Positions 42,107 to 49,582 of a stretch of 64,000 bases of DNA are shown piece by piece (positions within the stretch are counted from its first letter, which is position 1; every line of letters starts with the position of its first letter). The notes beneath the pieces were generated by a model. That model was not told the origin of the DNA, did no database searches, and worked only from the letters and a program-made list of their open reading frames with translations. Source of the DNA: Bacillota bacterium. GTDB taxonomy: Bacteria > Bacillota > Clostridia > Acetivibrionales > JAFADI01. A program made the position numbers and the translations under genes. The stretch is taken from positions 16,001 to 80,000 of the forward strand of contig JAFADI010000100.1 of assembly GCA_023424965.1 (NCBI GenBank), written 5' to 3'.

Positions 42107-42786
42107 GAATGAAGGCTTTGCTCACCGGAGATGTGCATTTTCAGTTCAAATACGGTTTTTATTTCCTGTATGTGATTTTCTCCAGCATATATATCGGCCT
42201 GCTTTTGGCATTTCCCGTGTCCTGGAGGGAGAAAGCCGCCATTCTGATGGTGTTCTCGGACCCCGCGACCATGGGGCTCTATTTTATGGGGGCCATTGTG
42301 CTTTTTGAGAAAAGTGAAAGGGTGCTGGACAGCCTCGCCGTTTCTCCCGTCAAGCCGATGGAATATGTTCTGTCAAAGCTGTGCTCCATCTCAGTGATTT
42401 CCACAGTAGCAGGCCTTGTCATCGGATTTTTTGGGGGCGGAATTTCAAACAGCTTTTATTTTATTGCTGGCCTTATCCTCTGCTCCTCCCTGTTTTCCTC
42501 CATAGGGCTCATGATCGCCTCCAGTATTTCAACGCTCAATCAGTTTATTCTGGCCACAGTCCCTGCAGAATTGCTCATAAATGTTCCAGCCGCAGCCTAT
42601 CTGTTCGGGTGGAAAAAAAGCTGGCTGCTTCTCCATCCGGGAGTATGCATGATGGAACTGTGTACCGGAGGCCCGGGCGCTCCGTCGTCACTAGGGATTC
42701 TATTTCTATGGGCTCTCGCCCTTGCTCTGCTTGCCGGGCGTGCAGCCGGCAGAATGTTTCAGGTACTGGGAGGTATGAAGCTATGA
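42103..42786 (+). CDS. ABC exporter permease subunit 1
   Basis: Membrane protein of 227 aa with six hydrophobic segments, including FYFLYVIFSSIYIGLLLAF (~18) and ISVISTVAGLVIGFFGG (~95). ERVLDSLAVSPVKPMEYVLSKL between helices 2 and 3 is the coupling-loop signature of ABC-2-type permeases of the fluoroquinolone exporter sort. It overlaps the ATPase gene by 4 bp at its start and the second permease by 4 bp at its end. Confidence 0.85.
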   Translation: MRMKALLTGDVHFQFKYGFYFLYVIFSSIYIGLLLAFPVSWREKAAILMVFSDPATMGLYFMGAIVLFEKSERVLDSLAVSPVKPMEYVLSKLCSISVISTVAGLVIGFFGGGISNSFYFIAGLILCSSLFSSIGLMIASSISTLNQFILATVPAELLINVPAAAYLFGWKKSWLLLHPGVCMMELCTGGPGAPSSLGILFLWALALALLAGRAAGRMFQVLGGMKL

Positions 42787-43496
42787 AGGCACTTCTTCGT
42801 TCCTTTGCCCTGTTTATTTGTCAGATATGGAAAGACAGCATGCTCATTGCAGTGGCTGCTGCCCCCATCCTGGCCGCATGTTTTTTCCGTTTCGGAATTC
42901 CCCCGATTGAGCGGATTTTGTGCGGTTATTTCGGCCGCTCCCCTATTCTCACTCCCTATTATTTGCTTTTTGACCTGCTGCTGACGATTATAACCCCTTA
43001 TATGTTCTGCTTTGCATCCTCCATGGTGATGCTGACGGAATATGATGAGAACCTGTCCGGCTACCTGTCGGTAACGCCTGTGGAAAAAAGGGGGTATGTG
43101 GTGTCGAGGCTGGTATTTCCGGCAATCCTTTCACTCTTCGCATCGCTGCTTCTCGTGCACTTCTTTTCTCTGACCGCCTGGACATGGGGAATGCTGCTGA
43201 TCGTCTGCCTGCTGTCAAGCCTTCTGAGTATTTCCATATCACTTCTGCTGTTTTCCTTTTCCCACAACAGAATCGAGGGTATGGCCATGGCAAAATTATC
43301 CGGTCTTCTGATGCTGGGATTGCCTGTTCCTTTCTTTCTTCCGGCAAATGCGCAATATCTGTTTTCACCGTTGCCGTCTTTCTGGATTGCCAAGCTGGCG
43401 TTGGAGCCTAACGGACTGTTTCTGCCGCCGGCAATAATATCGCTGTTCCTGTGGCTGGGATTACCCTACCGGAAATTCAAGAAAAAGCTTGGGTGA
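42783..43496 (+). CDS. ABC exporter permease subunit 2
   Basis: Second membrane subunit, 237 aa. The frame opens far upstream inside subunit 1, but the real start is the ATG at 42783, overlapping the previous stop (ATGA). Six hydrophobic segments are seen; the first part (IWKDSMLIAVAAAPILAACFF) and ENLSGYLSVTPVEKRGYVVSRL, the coupling loop, parallel subunit 1, so the exporter is probably a heterodimer of permeases with one ATPase. It is the last gene of the operon. Confidence 0.85.
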   Translation: MKALLRSFALFICQIWKDSMLIAVAAAPILAACFFRFGIPPIERILCGYFGRSPILTPYYLLFDLLLTIITPYMFCFASSMVMLTEYDENLSGYLSVTPVEKRGYVVSRLVFPAILSLFASLLLVHFFSLTAWTWGMLLIVCLLSSLLSISISLLLFSFSHNRIEGMAMAKLSGLLMLGLPVPFFLPANAQYLFSPLPSFWIAKLALEPNGLFLPPAIISLFLWLGLPYRKFKKKLG

Positions 43497-43553
43497 GCTG
43501 TGCTCATATCCATCAATTCCCCTCCGCTTAAAATTTCAAAATTATGATACACT
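43497..43553 (+). repeat. Direct repeat copy A (partner at 53020-53076)
   Basis: GCTGTGCTCATATCCAT followed 41 bp from its start by AAAATTATGATACACT. The same two words occur with exactly the same spacing at 53020-53076. Roughly three quarters of the 57 positions agree. The two copies bracket the CaCA antiporter and kdp operon. Confidence 0.6.
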
Positions 43554-43620
43554 ATTTCAGTACATTTTCATTTTTCAGCTGTATTTTCATAATGCTTCCC
43601 TCAAATACCAATCATTTTTA

Positions 43621-44613
43621 TTACGCTAAGGCAGATATGATCTTAAAAGAAAGATAAGCCATATACCCGGCCAGCAGCAAAACCCCTGTAAGCCTTTGCA
43701 GCTTTTTTCTGAACAACGACATGGTGAATACAAAAAGGGTAAGTGCCAGCATTGTGGTCACATCAATCCAGAGGCCCCCATCTGCGGGGATTGGAGAGAG
43801 TACCGAAGAGAAACCCAATACGAGAAGAATATTGAAAATGTTGCTGCCGATACAATTCCCCACCACAATATCCGGTTCTTTTTTTATCACGGCTGTTATG
43901 CTTGTAATAAGTTCGGGCATCGTTGTAGCAAGCGCCACAACAGTCAAACCAATCAGCGTCTCGCTTAATCCAAAGCTCTGGGCAATCTGCGTACTGCTGT
44001 CTACCGTCATTTTTCCACCCATGAAAAGACCAGCCAGGGATAGTAATGAGTAGCACCATAATCTAATAACGCCGCTACTTTTCTGATCACCGGTTGATTC
44101 CATGGCCAGTCCGTTGCCATCGCCGTCCGTATCGATGTCTCCCTCCGCATCAATCTGAATTTTCATTGACTTTCTGGCATCCCTGGATATATAGATCATA
44201 AATAAGACAAACGCACATAACAGGATGAACCCCTCGGTTCTTGACAATTGTCCATCCCAGAACAGCATCAATCCAAGAGCAATTTGAATAACAACCAAAA
44301 TGGGAAGCTCTCGCTTTACAACCGTATCTTTTACCTGTAAGGGAAAAATGACCGCCGATAGTCCTATAATCAGCGCGATATTTGAGAGGGAACTGCCAAT
44401 GATATTTCCCAGTGTCAGCCGGTTTGTATGGTTTATACCCGACATAATTCCGACCGCAAGCTCGGGAGCGCTAGTCCCGAAGGCAATGACGGTGATGCCG
44501 ATAATAAAGGAAGAAACCCCATACCTCCGTGCTATTTTAGAAGCGGAATCGATCAAAACATCCGCGCTCTTTATAATGACAGCCAATCCCAAAATCAAAA
44601 GTAGAAAATGCAT
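43621..44613 (-). CDS. CaCA-family cation antiporter (Na+/Ca2+ or K+-dependent, YrbG-like)
   Basis: Membrane cation exchanger of 330 aa with the two inverted alpha-repeats of the family. These are VIAFGTSAPELAVGIMSGI ... LTLGNIIGSSLSNIALIIG in the first half and VVALATTMPELITSITAVI ... IVVGNCIGSNIFNILLVLG in the second. The central loop is acidic (DAEGDIDTDGDGNG, ~160), a possible Ca2+ site. The ATG at 44613 with CGGAGTGG upstream is preferred over an in-frame start 90 bp earlier. It is preceded by a leader RNA with terminator (44712-44790) that also occurs before trkA and oadA, which links it to Na+/K+ control. Confidence 0.88.
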   Translation of the reverse strand: MHFLLLILGLAVIIKSADVLIDSASKIARRYGVSSFIIGITVIAFGTSAPELAVGIMSGINHTNRLTLGNIIGSSLSNIALIIGLSAVIFPLQVKDTVVKRELPILVVIQIALGLMLFWDGQLSRTEGFILLCAFVLFMIYISRDARKSMKIQIDAEGDIDTDGDGNGLAMESTGDQKSSGVIRLWCYSLLSLAGLFMGGKMTVDSSTQIAQSFGLSETLIGLTVVALATTMPELITSITAVIKKEPDIVVGNCIGSNIFNILLVLGFSSVLSPIPADGGLWIDVTTMLALTLFVFTMSLFRKKLQRLTGVLLLAGYMAYLSFKIISALA

Positions 44614-44711
44614 GAAACCACTCCGTTCTACTATTTCTGGCAATACGCTAGTAGCGTTCCCTAAAAAACGGTTAAAGATAATTGCGCCTTGCAGCAGCTG
44701 CACCTACAAAC

Positions 44712-44790
44712 AAAAAGGCGAAGAGCTCTTCACAAAGCTCTCCACCCAATAAGCCAAAAGTCTTGAAGCAGTTTCCTGCCCAACCGGATA
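44712..44790 (-). promoter_or_regulatory. Leader RNA element, copy 1 (upstream of CaCA antiporter), with terminator
   Basis: Minus-strand order: CCGGTTGGGC (44787-44778), hairpin GCAG-GAAA-CTGC (44779-44768), TTCAAGA (44767-44761), then TGGGTGG opening a terminator with AGAGCT/AGCTCT stem and U5 (44746-44712). The same order of words is found at 53100-53190 and 56125-56212. It starts ~20 nt behind a good promoter. Structured attenuator-type leader; ligand inferred to be a monovalent ion or related signal. Confidence 0.7.
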
Positions 44791-44813
44791 AAACACCATA
44801 TTAAGCTTGTGAT

Positions 44814-44842
44814 AGCATACCATGTTCTTACAGTAAAGTCAA
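44814..44842 (-). promoter_or_regulatory. Sigma-A-type promoter of the CaCA antiporter leader
   Basis: On the minus strand TTGACT (44842-44837), a 17-bp spacer and TATGCT (44819-44814). Transcription would start near 44807, just before the leader element. Confidence 0.75.
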
Positions 44843-45131
44843 CACAAACTACCTTTGACGCGGGATTGGAACCCTTTCTTTATACAATCTTTATCTTATC
44901 CAGATTTTCCTTTACGCCATGTTAATTCAAAAACAGATATAATGAAAACTGTTTGAAGAAGTTATCCGTTGCAGTTCAGTATGGGATTAACGGGCATTGC
45001 TGAAGGCAACGTATAGATGTGTAAAATAAAGCATGCTGCTTCTTATTATATAAGGCGGGCTTATATTTTACGGAAATGGTAAAAGATAAATAGAAAGAAG
45101 TGGTTTAAAAAACATTTTAGGAGTTGATAAA
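44843..45131 (+). promoter_or_regulatory. kdp promoter and leader region
   Basis: TATAAT at 44938-44943 is the best -10 box, without a good -35, as expected for an activator-dependent promoter. An AT-rich TTTATACAATCTTTATC (~44880-44896) lies where a KdpE box would be and resembles the TTTATAC-type KdpE site. The predicted leader is ~180 nt and contains a 12-bp stem with one bulge, GTAAAATAAAGC (45021-45032) against GCTTATATTTTAC (45059-45071). No match to a known riboswitch was recognised. Confidence 0.45.
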
Positions 45132-45221
45132 ATGGGAATCGTTTTGGGAGTTTCAGGGATGATCGGAATTGCCCTGTTGATTTACTTATTTTACGTTTTA
45201 TTCAGAGGTGAGAATTTATGA
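45132..45221 (+). CDS. kdpF: KdpF small membrane subunit, 29 aa
   Basis: A single hydrophobic helix (MGIVLGVSGMIGIALLIYLF, then YVLFRGENL) of the size and position of KdpF, which stabilises the KdpABC complex. AGGAG with 8-bp spacing precedes the ATG. The stop overlaps the kdpA start (ATGA). Short but well supported by context. Confidence 0.85.
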   Translation: MGIVLGVSGMIGIALLIYLFYVLFRGENL

Positions 45222-46903
45222 GTTATATCATCTGGCAGGATATCTTTTATATCGCTTTATTGATCGCACTTTCCATACCCCTGGGAATTTACATTTACAA
45301 AGTCATGACAGGACAAAAAGTGTTTCTGACCCGTGTGCTTGTACCGGTGGAAAAGGTTGTCTACAAAGTGATGGGCGTCCAAAGTGACGAGGAAATGGGA
45401 GCAAGGCGCTATACCCTCTCAGTACTTTTATTCAGTGCTGTCAGTCTCCTATTTCTCTGGATATTGCAAATGCTGCAAGGGGTTTTGCCCTTTAACCCCC
45501 AAGGCATGCAGGGTACAAGCTGGCATTTGGCCTTCAACACTTCCGCAAGCTTTGTTTCCAACACAAACTGGCAGGCCTATTCCGGCGAATCCAGTCTGTC
45601 GTACCTGACGCAGTTCTTAGGGCTGACCGTCCAAAACTTTGTCTCGGCGGCAGCAGGAATCGCCGTGCTATTCGCGCTAATTAGAGGATTTGTCCTCAAA
45701 AAGAAAACAACCCTCGGCAGCTTTTGGGTGGATTTGACAAAAACCGTTCTCTATGTGCTGATTCCACTGTCCCTGACGGTTGCTGTTCTGCTGATTTCCC
45801 AGGGTGTAGTGCAGACCATAAGCCCGTATAAAGACGTTGTAACACTGGAAAGCGAAACTGTTCAGACCATTCCCTTAGGCCCGGCGGCAAGCCAGATTGC
45901 CATCAAGCAGCTTGGCACGAACGGCGGCGGCTTTTTTGGTGTAAACTCCGCTTTCCCGCTGGAAAACCCTACTCCCTTTTCCAATCTGATACAGGTTTTG
46001 TCTATCTTGCTGATTCCCGCAGCACTCTGCGTATCCTTTGGAAAAGCGGTAAAGGACAGTAAACAAGGCAGCGCTATTTATATAGCGATGCTCATCCTAT
46101 TTATCGCATCCCTTGCAGGTGCGACGGTCAGTGAGCAATTTACTGCCCCCATTTTTAATGGTGTAGCAGCCTCCGGCAGTATGGAGGGCAAGGAAATCAT
46201 CCACGGTATAGGGACCTCGGCGCTGTGGGGTACGTCCACCACCGCCGCCTCAAATGGTTCGGTCAACTCCATGCACGACAGCTTTACTCCCTTTGGCGGG
46301 ATGGTCGTCATGTTCCTGATGCAGCTTGGAGAAATTGTCTTCGGAGGTGTTGGGAGCGGTCTTTACGGGATGCTGGCCTTTGTCCTGCTCACGGTGTTTA
46401 TTGCAGGCTTGATGGTGGGACGGACTCCTGAGTATTTGGGCAAAAAGATAGAGCCCTTTGATATGAAAATGGTATGCCTGATTGTCCTGGCGCCACCCCT
46501 GTTGACACTTCTCGGCACTGCCGCCGCCGTTATGATGCCCCATGCAGCAGCATGGCTGACTAATTCCGGCGCTCATGGTTTTTCGGAAATCCTCTATGGC
46601 TTTTCCTCCATGGGAAACAATAATGGAAGCGCTTTCGCAGGCTTTAACGCCAATACGGTATTTACCAATATTGCAGGCGGAATTATCATGCTGCTGGTCC
46701 GCTTTATTCCCATGGCAGCCGCAATTTTTCTCGCTGGAAACCTTGCACAGAAAAAGGCCGTGGCCGCCAGCGAAGGAACACTGTCCACCAGCAACGCCAT
46801 GTTTGTCGGGCTTCTGATTGCCGTCATACTCATTATCGGTGCGCTCAGCTTCCTGCCAGCCCTAGCGCTGGGCCCACTAGCCGACTACTTTTCAACCAAA
46901 TAA
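45218..46903 (+). CDS. kdpA: Potassium-transporting ATPase, K+-binding subunit KdpA
   Basis: Channel-like subunit of the high-affinity K+ pump, 561 aa with about ten membrane helices. The four selectivity-filter-like loops are visible: NTSASFVSNTNWQAYSGE (~110), QLGTNGGGFFGVNSAFPLENPTPFSN (~230), SMHDSFTPFGGMVVMF (~350) and SSMGNNNGSAFAGFNANT (~465). Overlaps kdpF by 4 bp and is followed by kdpB. Full-length compared with known KdpA (~557 aa). Confidence 0.96.
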   Translation: MSYIIWQDIFYIALLIALSIPLGIYIYKVMTGQKVFLTRVLVPVEKVVYKVMGVQSDEEMGARRYTLSVLLFSAVSLLFLWILQMLQGVLPFNPQGMQGTSWHLAFNTSASFVSNTNWQAYSGESSLSYLTQFLGLTVQNFVSAAAGIAVLFALIRGFVLKKKTTLGSFWVDLTKTVLYVLIPLSLTVAVLLISQGVVQTISPYKDVVTLESETVQTIPLGPAASQIAIKQLGTNGGGFFGVNSAFPLENPTPFSNLIQVLSILLIPAALCVSFGKAVKDSKQGSAIYIAMLILFIASLAGATVSEQFTAPIFNGVAASGSMEGKEIIHGIGTSALWGTSTTAASNGSVNSMHDSFTPFGGMVVMFLMQLGEIVFGGVGSGLYGMLAFVLLTVFIAGLMVGRTPEYLGKKIEPFDMKMVCLIVLAPPLLTLLGTAAAVMMPHAAAWLTNSGAHGFSEILYGFSSMGNNNGSAFAGFNANTVFTNIAGGIIMLLVRFIPMAAAIFLAGNLAQKKAVAASEGTLSTSNAMFVGLLIAVILIIGALSFLPALALGPLADYFSTK

Positions 46904-46919
46904 GAATGAGGTGATGAAA

Positions 46920-48977
46920 ATGAAAGAGAAAAGCATGAATAAAAGCATCTTCGCGGACGCCATACGTCAGTCCTTCGTAAAACTCGCTCCCCGTGTGCAG
47001 GTAAAAAATCCGGTTATGCTGGTGGTATATATCGGCTCTATACTGACAACCGTCCTTTATTTCCTGTCGTTGGCAGGAATTAAAGATGAAAGCTCCGGGT
47101 ATATTCTGGTCATATCTCTCATCCTGTGGTTTACCGTGCTGTTTGCCAATTTTGCGGAAGCCATTGCGGAGGGGCGCGGACGGGCGCAGGCTGACAGCCT
47201 CCGCAGCGCGAGAAAGGATGTAAAGGCAAAGAAACTGAAATCCCCCTCCACCACGGAAGAATATGTGGAGGTTCTCTCCAGCAATCTGAAAAAGGGAGAT
47301 ATCGTCTATGTAAAAGCCGGTGAGCAAATCCCTATGGACGGCGAAGTAGTTGATGGAGCTGCCTCGGTGGACGAAAGTGCCATCACCGGAGAATCCGCGC
47401 CTGTCATTCGTGAATCCGGCGGGGACAGAAGCGCCGTCACCGGAGGAACGACACTGGTGTCGGACTGGCTTATTGTCCGTATTACGGCAGAATCAGGAGA
47501 AAGCTTCCTCGACAAAATGATTGCCATGGTGGAGGGAGCCTCCCGTAAAAAGACGCCCAATGAAATAGCCCTGCAAATCCTACTTGTAACGCTCACCATC
47601 ATATTTCTTGTGGTAACGGCTACCCTCCTGCCCTTTTCCGCTTTTGCAAGCCGTCAGGCAGGCGCTGGCTCCGCGATATCTCTTACAAATGTAATTGCCT
47701 TACTTGTCTGCCTTGCTCCAACCACCATCGGCGCACTCCTCTCCTCCATCGGTATCGCGGGCATGAGCCGCCTGAATCAGGCGAATGTCCTGGCAATGAG
47801 CGGACGCGCCATCGAAGCTGCCGGAGATGTGGATGTGCTTTTACTGGATAAGACCGGCACCATTACGCTCGGAAACCGGCAGGCCAGCGAATTTATTCCC
47901 CTTGAAGGCACGACGGAGAAAGAACTGGCGGATGCTGCACAGTTATCCTCACTTGCCGATGAAACGGCGGAGGGAAGGAGCATTGTGGTGCTTGCCAAGG
48001 AGAAATTCGGAATCCGGGGCCGGGAGCTTTCCAGGCTCAATGCGACCTTTGTGGAATTTACGGCGAAAACAAGGATGAGCGGCATTGACTATCAGGAGAA
48101 TGAAATCCGTAAAGGCGCGGCGGACGCCGTAAAAGCTTTCGTATTGCAAAAAGGGGGCGAATACCCGGAGCAGTGCGGACAAATCGTGAAGCGCGTGGCG
48201 GAAGTCGGCGGTACTCCCCTCGTCGTAGCAAAAAACAATCAGGTGCTGGGAGTTGTCTATCTAAAGGACATCGTAAAAAACGGGGTAAAGGAACGCTTTG
48301 AAGATTTGCGGAAAATGGGTATTAAAACCATCATGATCACCGGGGACAATCCCATGACTGCGGCAGCCATCGCTGCGGAAGCGGGCGTAGACGACTTTTT
48401 GGCGGAAGCAACGCCGGAGGCCAAACTGAAGCTCATCCGTGACTATCAGTCCAAGGGACATTTGGTTGCCATGACAGGCGACGGTACCAACGACGCACCG
48501 GCACTGGCACAGGCAGATGTGGCGGTCGCAATGAATACAGGCACCCAGGCCGCAAAGGAAGCCGGAAACATGGTAGACCTGGATTCAAGTCCTACCAAGC
48601 TCATTGATATTGTGAGGATCGGCAAGCAGCTTTTAATGACGCGGGGCTCCCTTACCACCTTCAGTGTAACCAACGATGTTGCAAAATATTTCGCCATCAT
48701 TCCGGTGTTGTTTTTTGGCATTTACCCGCAGCTTACGGTGTTGAACCTTATGAAGCTCACCAGTGCCACAACCGCCATCCTTTCAGCGATCATTTTCAAT
48801 GCACTGATTATCGTGGCGCTTATCCCTCTGGCACTCGAGGGCGTGAAATACCGTGAACTGCCTGCCGGGGAGCTGCTGAAACGGAATATGCTCATTTACG
48901 GCCTGGGCGGAATTGTTACCCCTTTTATTGTGATAAAGCTGATTGATATGATATTGACCGCATGCGGTCTTAAATGA
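46920..48977 (+). CDS. kdpB: Potassium-transporting ATPase, catalytic P-type subunit KdpB
   Basis: ATP-hydrolysing P-type ATPase subunit, 685 aa. The phosphorylated Asp is in LLLDKTGTITLGNRQA (~306). Others are the actuator motif DESAITGESAPV (~155), nucleotide-binding region and hinge MTGDGTNDAPALAQADVAVAMNTGTQAAKEAG. The ATG at 46920 has GAGG 8 bp upstream; ATG 46914 and GTG 46911 are less well spaced. kdpB follows kdpA closely. Couples ATP hydrolysis to K+ uptake by KdpA. Confidence 0.96.
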   Translation: MKEKSMNKSIFADAIRQSFVKLAPRVQVKNPVMLVVYIGSILTTVLYFLSLAGIKDESSGYILVISLILWFTVLFANFAEAIAEGRGRAQADSLRSARKDVKAKKLKSPSTTEEYVEVLSSNLKKGDIVYVKAGEQIPMDGEVVDGAASVDESAITGESAPVIRESGGDRSAVTGGTTLVSDWLIVRITAESGESFLDKMIAMVEGASRKKTPNEIALQILLVTLTIIFLVVTATLLPFSAFASRQAGAGSAISLTNVIALLVCLAPTTIGALLSSIGIAGMSRLNQANVLAMSGRAIEAAGDVDVLLLDKTGTITLGNRQASEFIPLEGTTEKELADAAQLSSLADETAEGRSIVVLAKEKFGIRGRELSRLNATFVEFTAKTRMSGIDYQENEIRKGAADAVKAFVLQKGGEYPEQCGQIVKRVAEVGGTPLVVAKNNQVLGVVYLKDIVKNGVKERFEDLRKMGIKTIMITGDNPMTAAAIAAEAGVDDFLAEATPEAKLKLIRDYQSKGHLVAMTGDGTNDAPALAQADVAVAMNTGTQAAKEAGNMVDLDSSPTKLIDIVRIGKQLLMTRGSLTTFSVTNDVAKYFAIIPVLFFGIYPQLTVLNLMKLTSATTAILSAIIFNALIIVALIPLALEGVKYRELPAGELLKRNMLIYGLGGIVTPFIVIKLIDMILTACGLK

Positions 48978-48988
48978 GGTGAAAGGAT

Positions 48989-49549
48989 ATGAGTAGGATT
49001 TGGAAGGCACTGAAACCCGCCTTGCTATGCTTTGCCGTGATGACAATACTCTGCGGAGTTATTTATACCGCAGTTGTAACCGGAATCGCCCAGTTGATAT
49101 TTCCGGCTCAGGCAAATGGCAGCATCATCACCGTCACATTAAAGGACGGAACGCAAAAAGACTATGGATCGCAATTGATCCTTCAGGAATTTACAAAACC
49201 GGAATATCTGATCGGCAGGCCGGCGGGCGTTACCAATCTCTCTCCCGTCAGTAAAGAACAGGAAAAGCTGGTACAGGAGCGCATTGACTGGTGGCGCAGC
49301 TTGGACCCCGGAAATACGAACGACATCCCTGGGGATTTGGTGACTGCATCGGGCAGTGGCGTAGACCCCAATATTTCACCGGCGGCTGCGGAATTCCAGG
49401 TGTCCCGTATTGCAAAAACCCGTGGTATGAGTGAAAATGAGATCAGAGACATTATAAAACAATATACCAAGGGAAGATTCCTGGGCTTTTGGGGTGAACC
49501 CGCAGTGAATGTTTTAAAAGTGAATCTGGCTCTTGACAAATTGATATAA
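48989..49549 (+). CDS. kdpC: Potassium-transporting ATPase subunit KdpC
   Basis: Single-span accessory subunit, 186 aa, that stabilises ATP binding in the KdpFABC complex. The N-terminal helix LLCFAVMTILCGVIYTAVVTGIAQLIFP is followed by the conserved soluble domain: GRPAGVTNLSPVSKEQ, PGDLVTASGSGVDPNISPAAAEFQVSRIA and GRFLGFWGEPAVNVLKVNLAL. AGGTGAAAGG lies before the ATG. 11 bp after kdpB. Confidence 0.95.
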   Translation: MSRIWKALKPALLCFAVMTILCGVIYTAVVTGIAQLIFPAQANGSIITVTLKDGTQKDYGSQLILQEFTKPEYLIGRPAGVTNLSPVSKEQEKLVQERIDWWRSLDPGNTNDIPGDLVTASGSGVDPNISPAAAEFQVSRIAKTRGMSENEIRDIIKQYTKGRFLGFWGEPAVNVLKVNLALDKLI

Positions 49550-49582
49550 AAATATCATACAAAAATTCAAGGTGGTGATATC

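Noticed and set aside
44861..45131. Possible c-di-AMP (ydaO-type) riboswitch before kdp
   Set aside because: The region is too short and lacks the conserved words I would expect; only a simple hairpin is visible.
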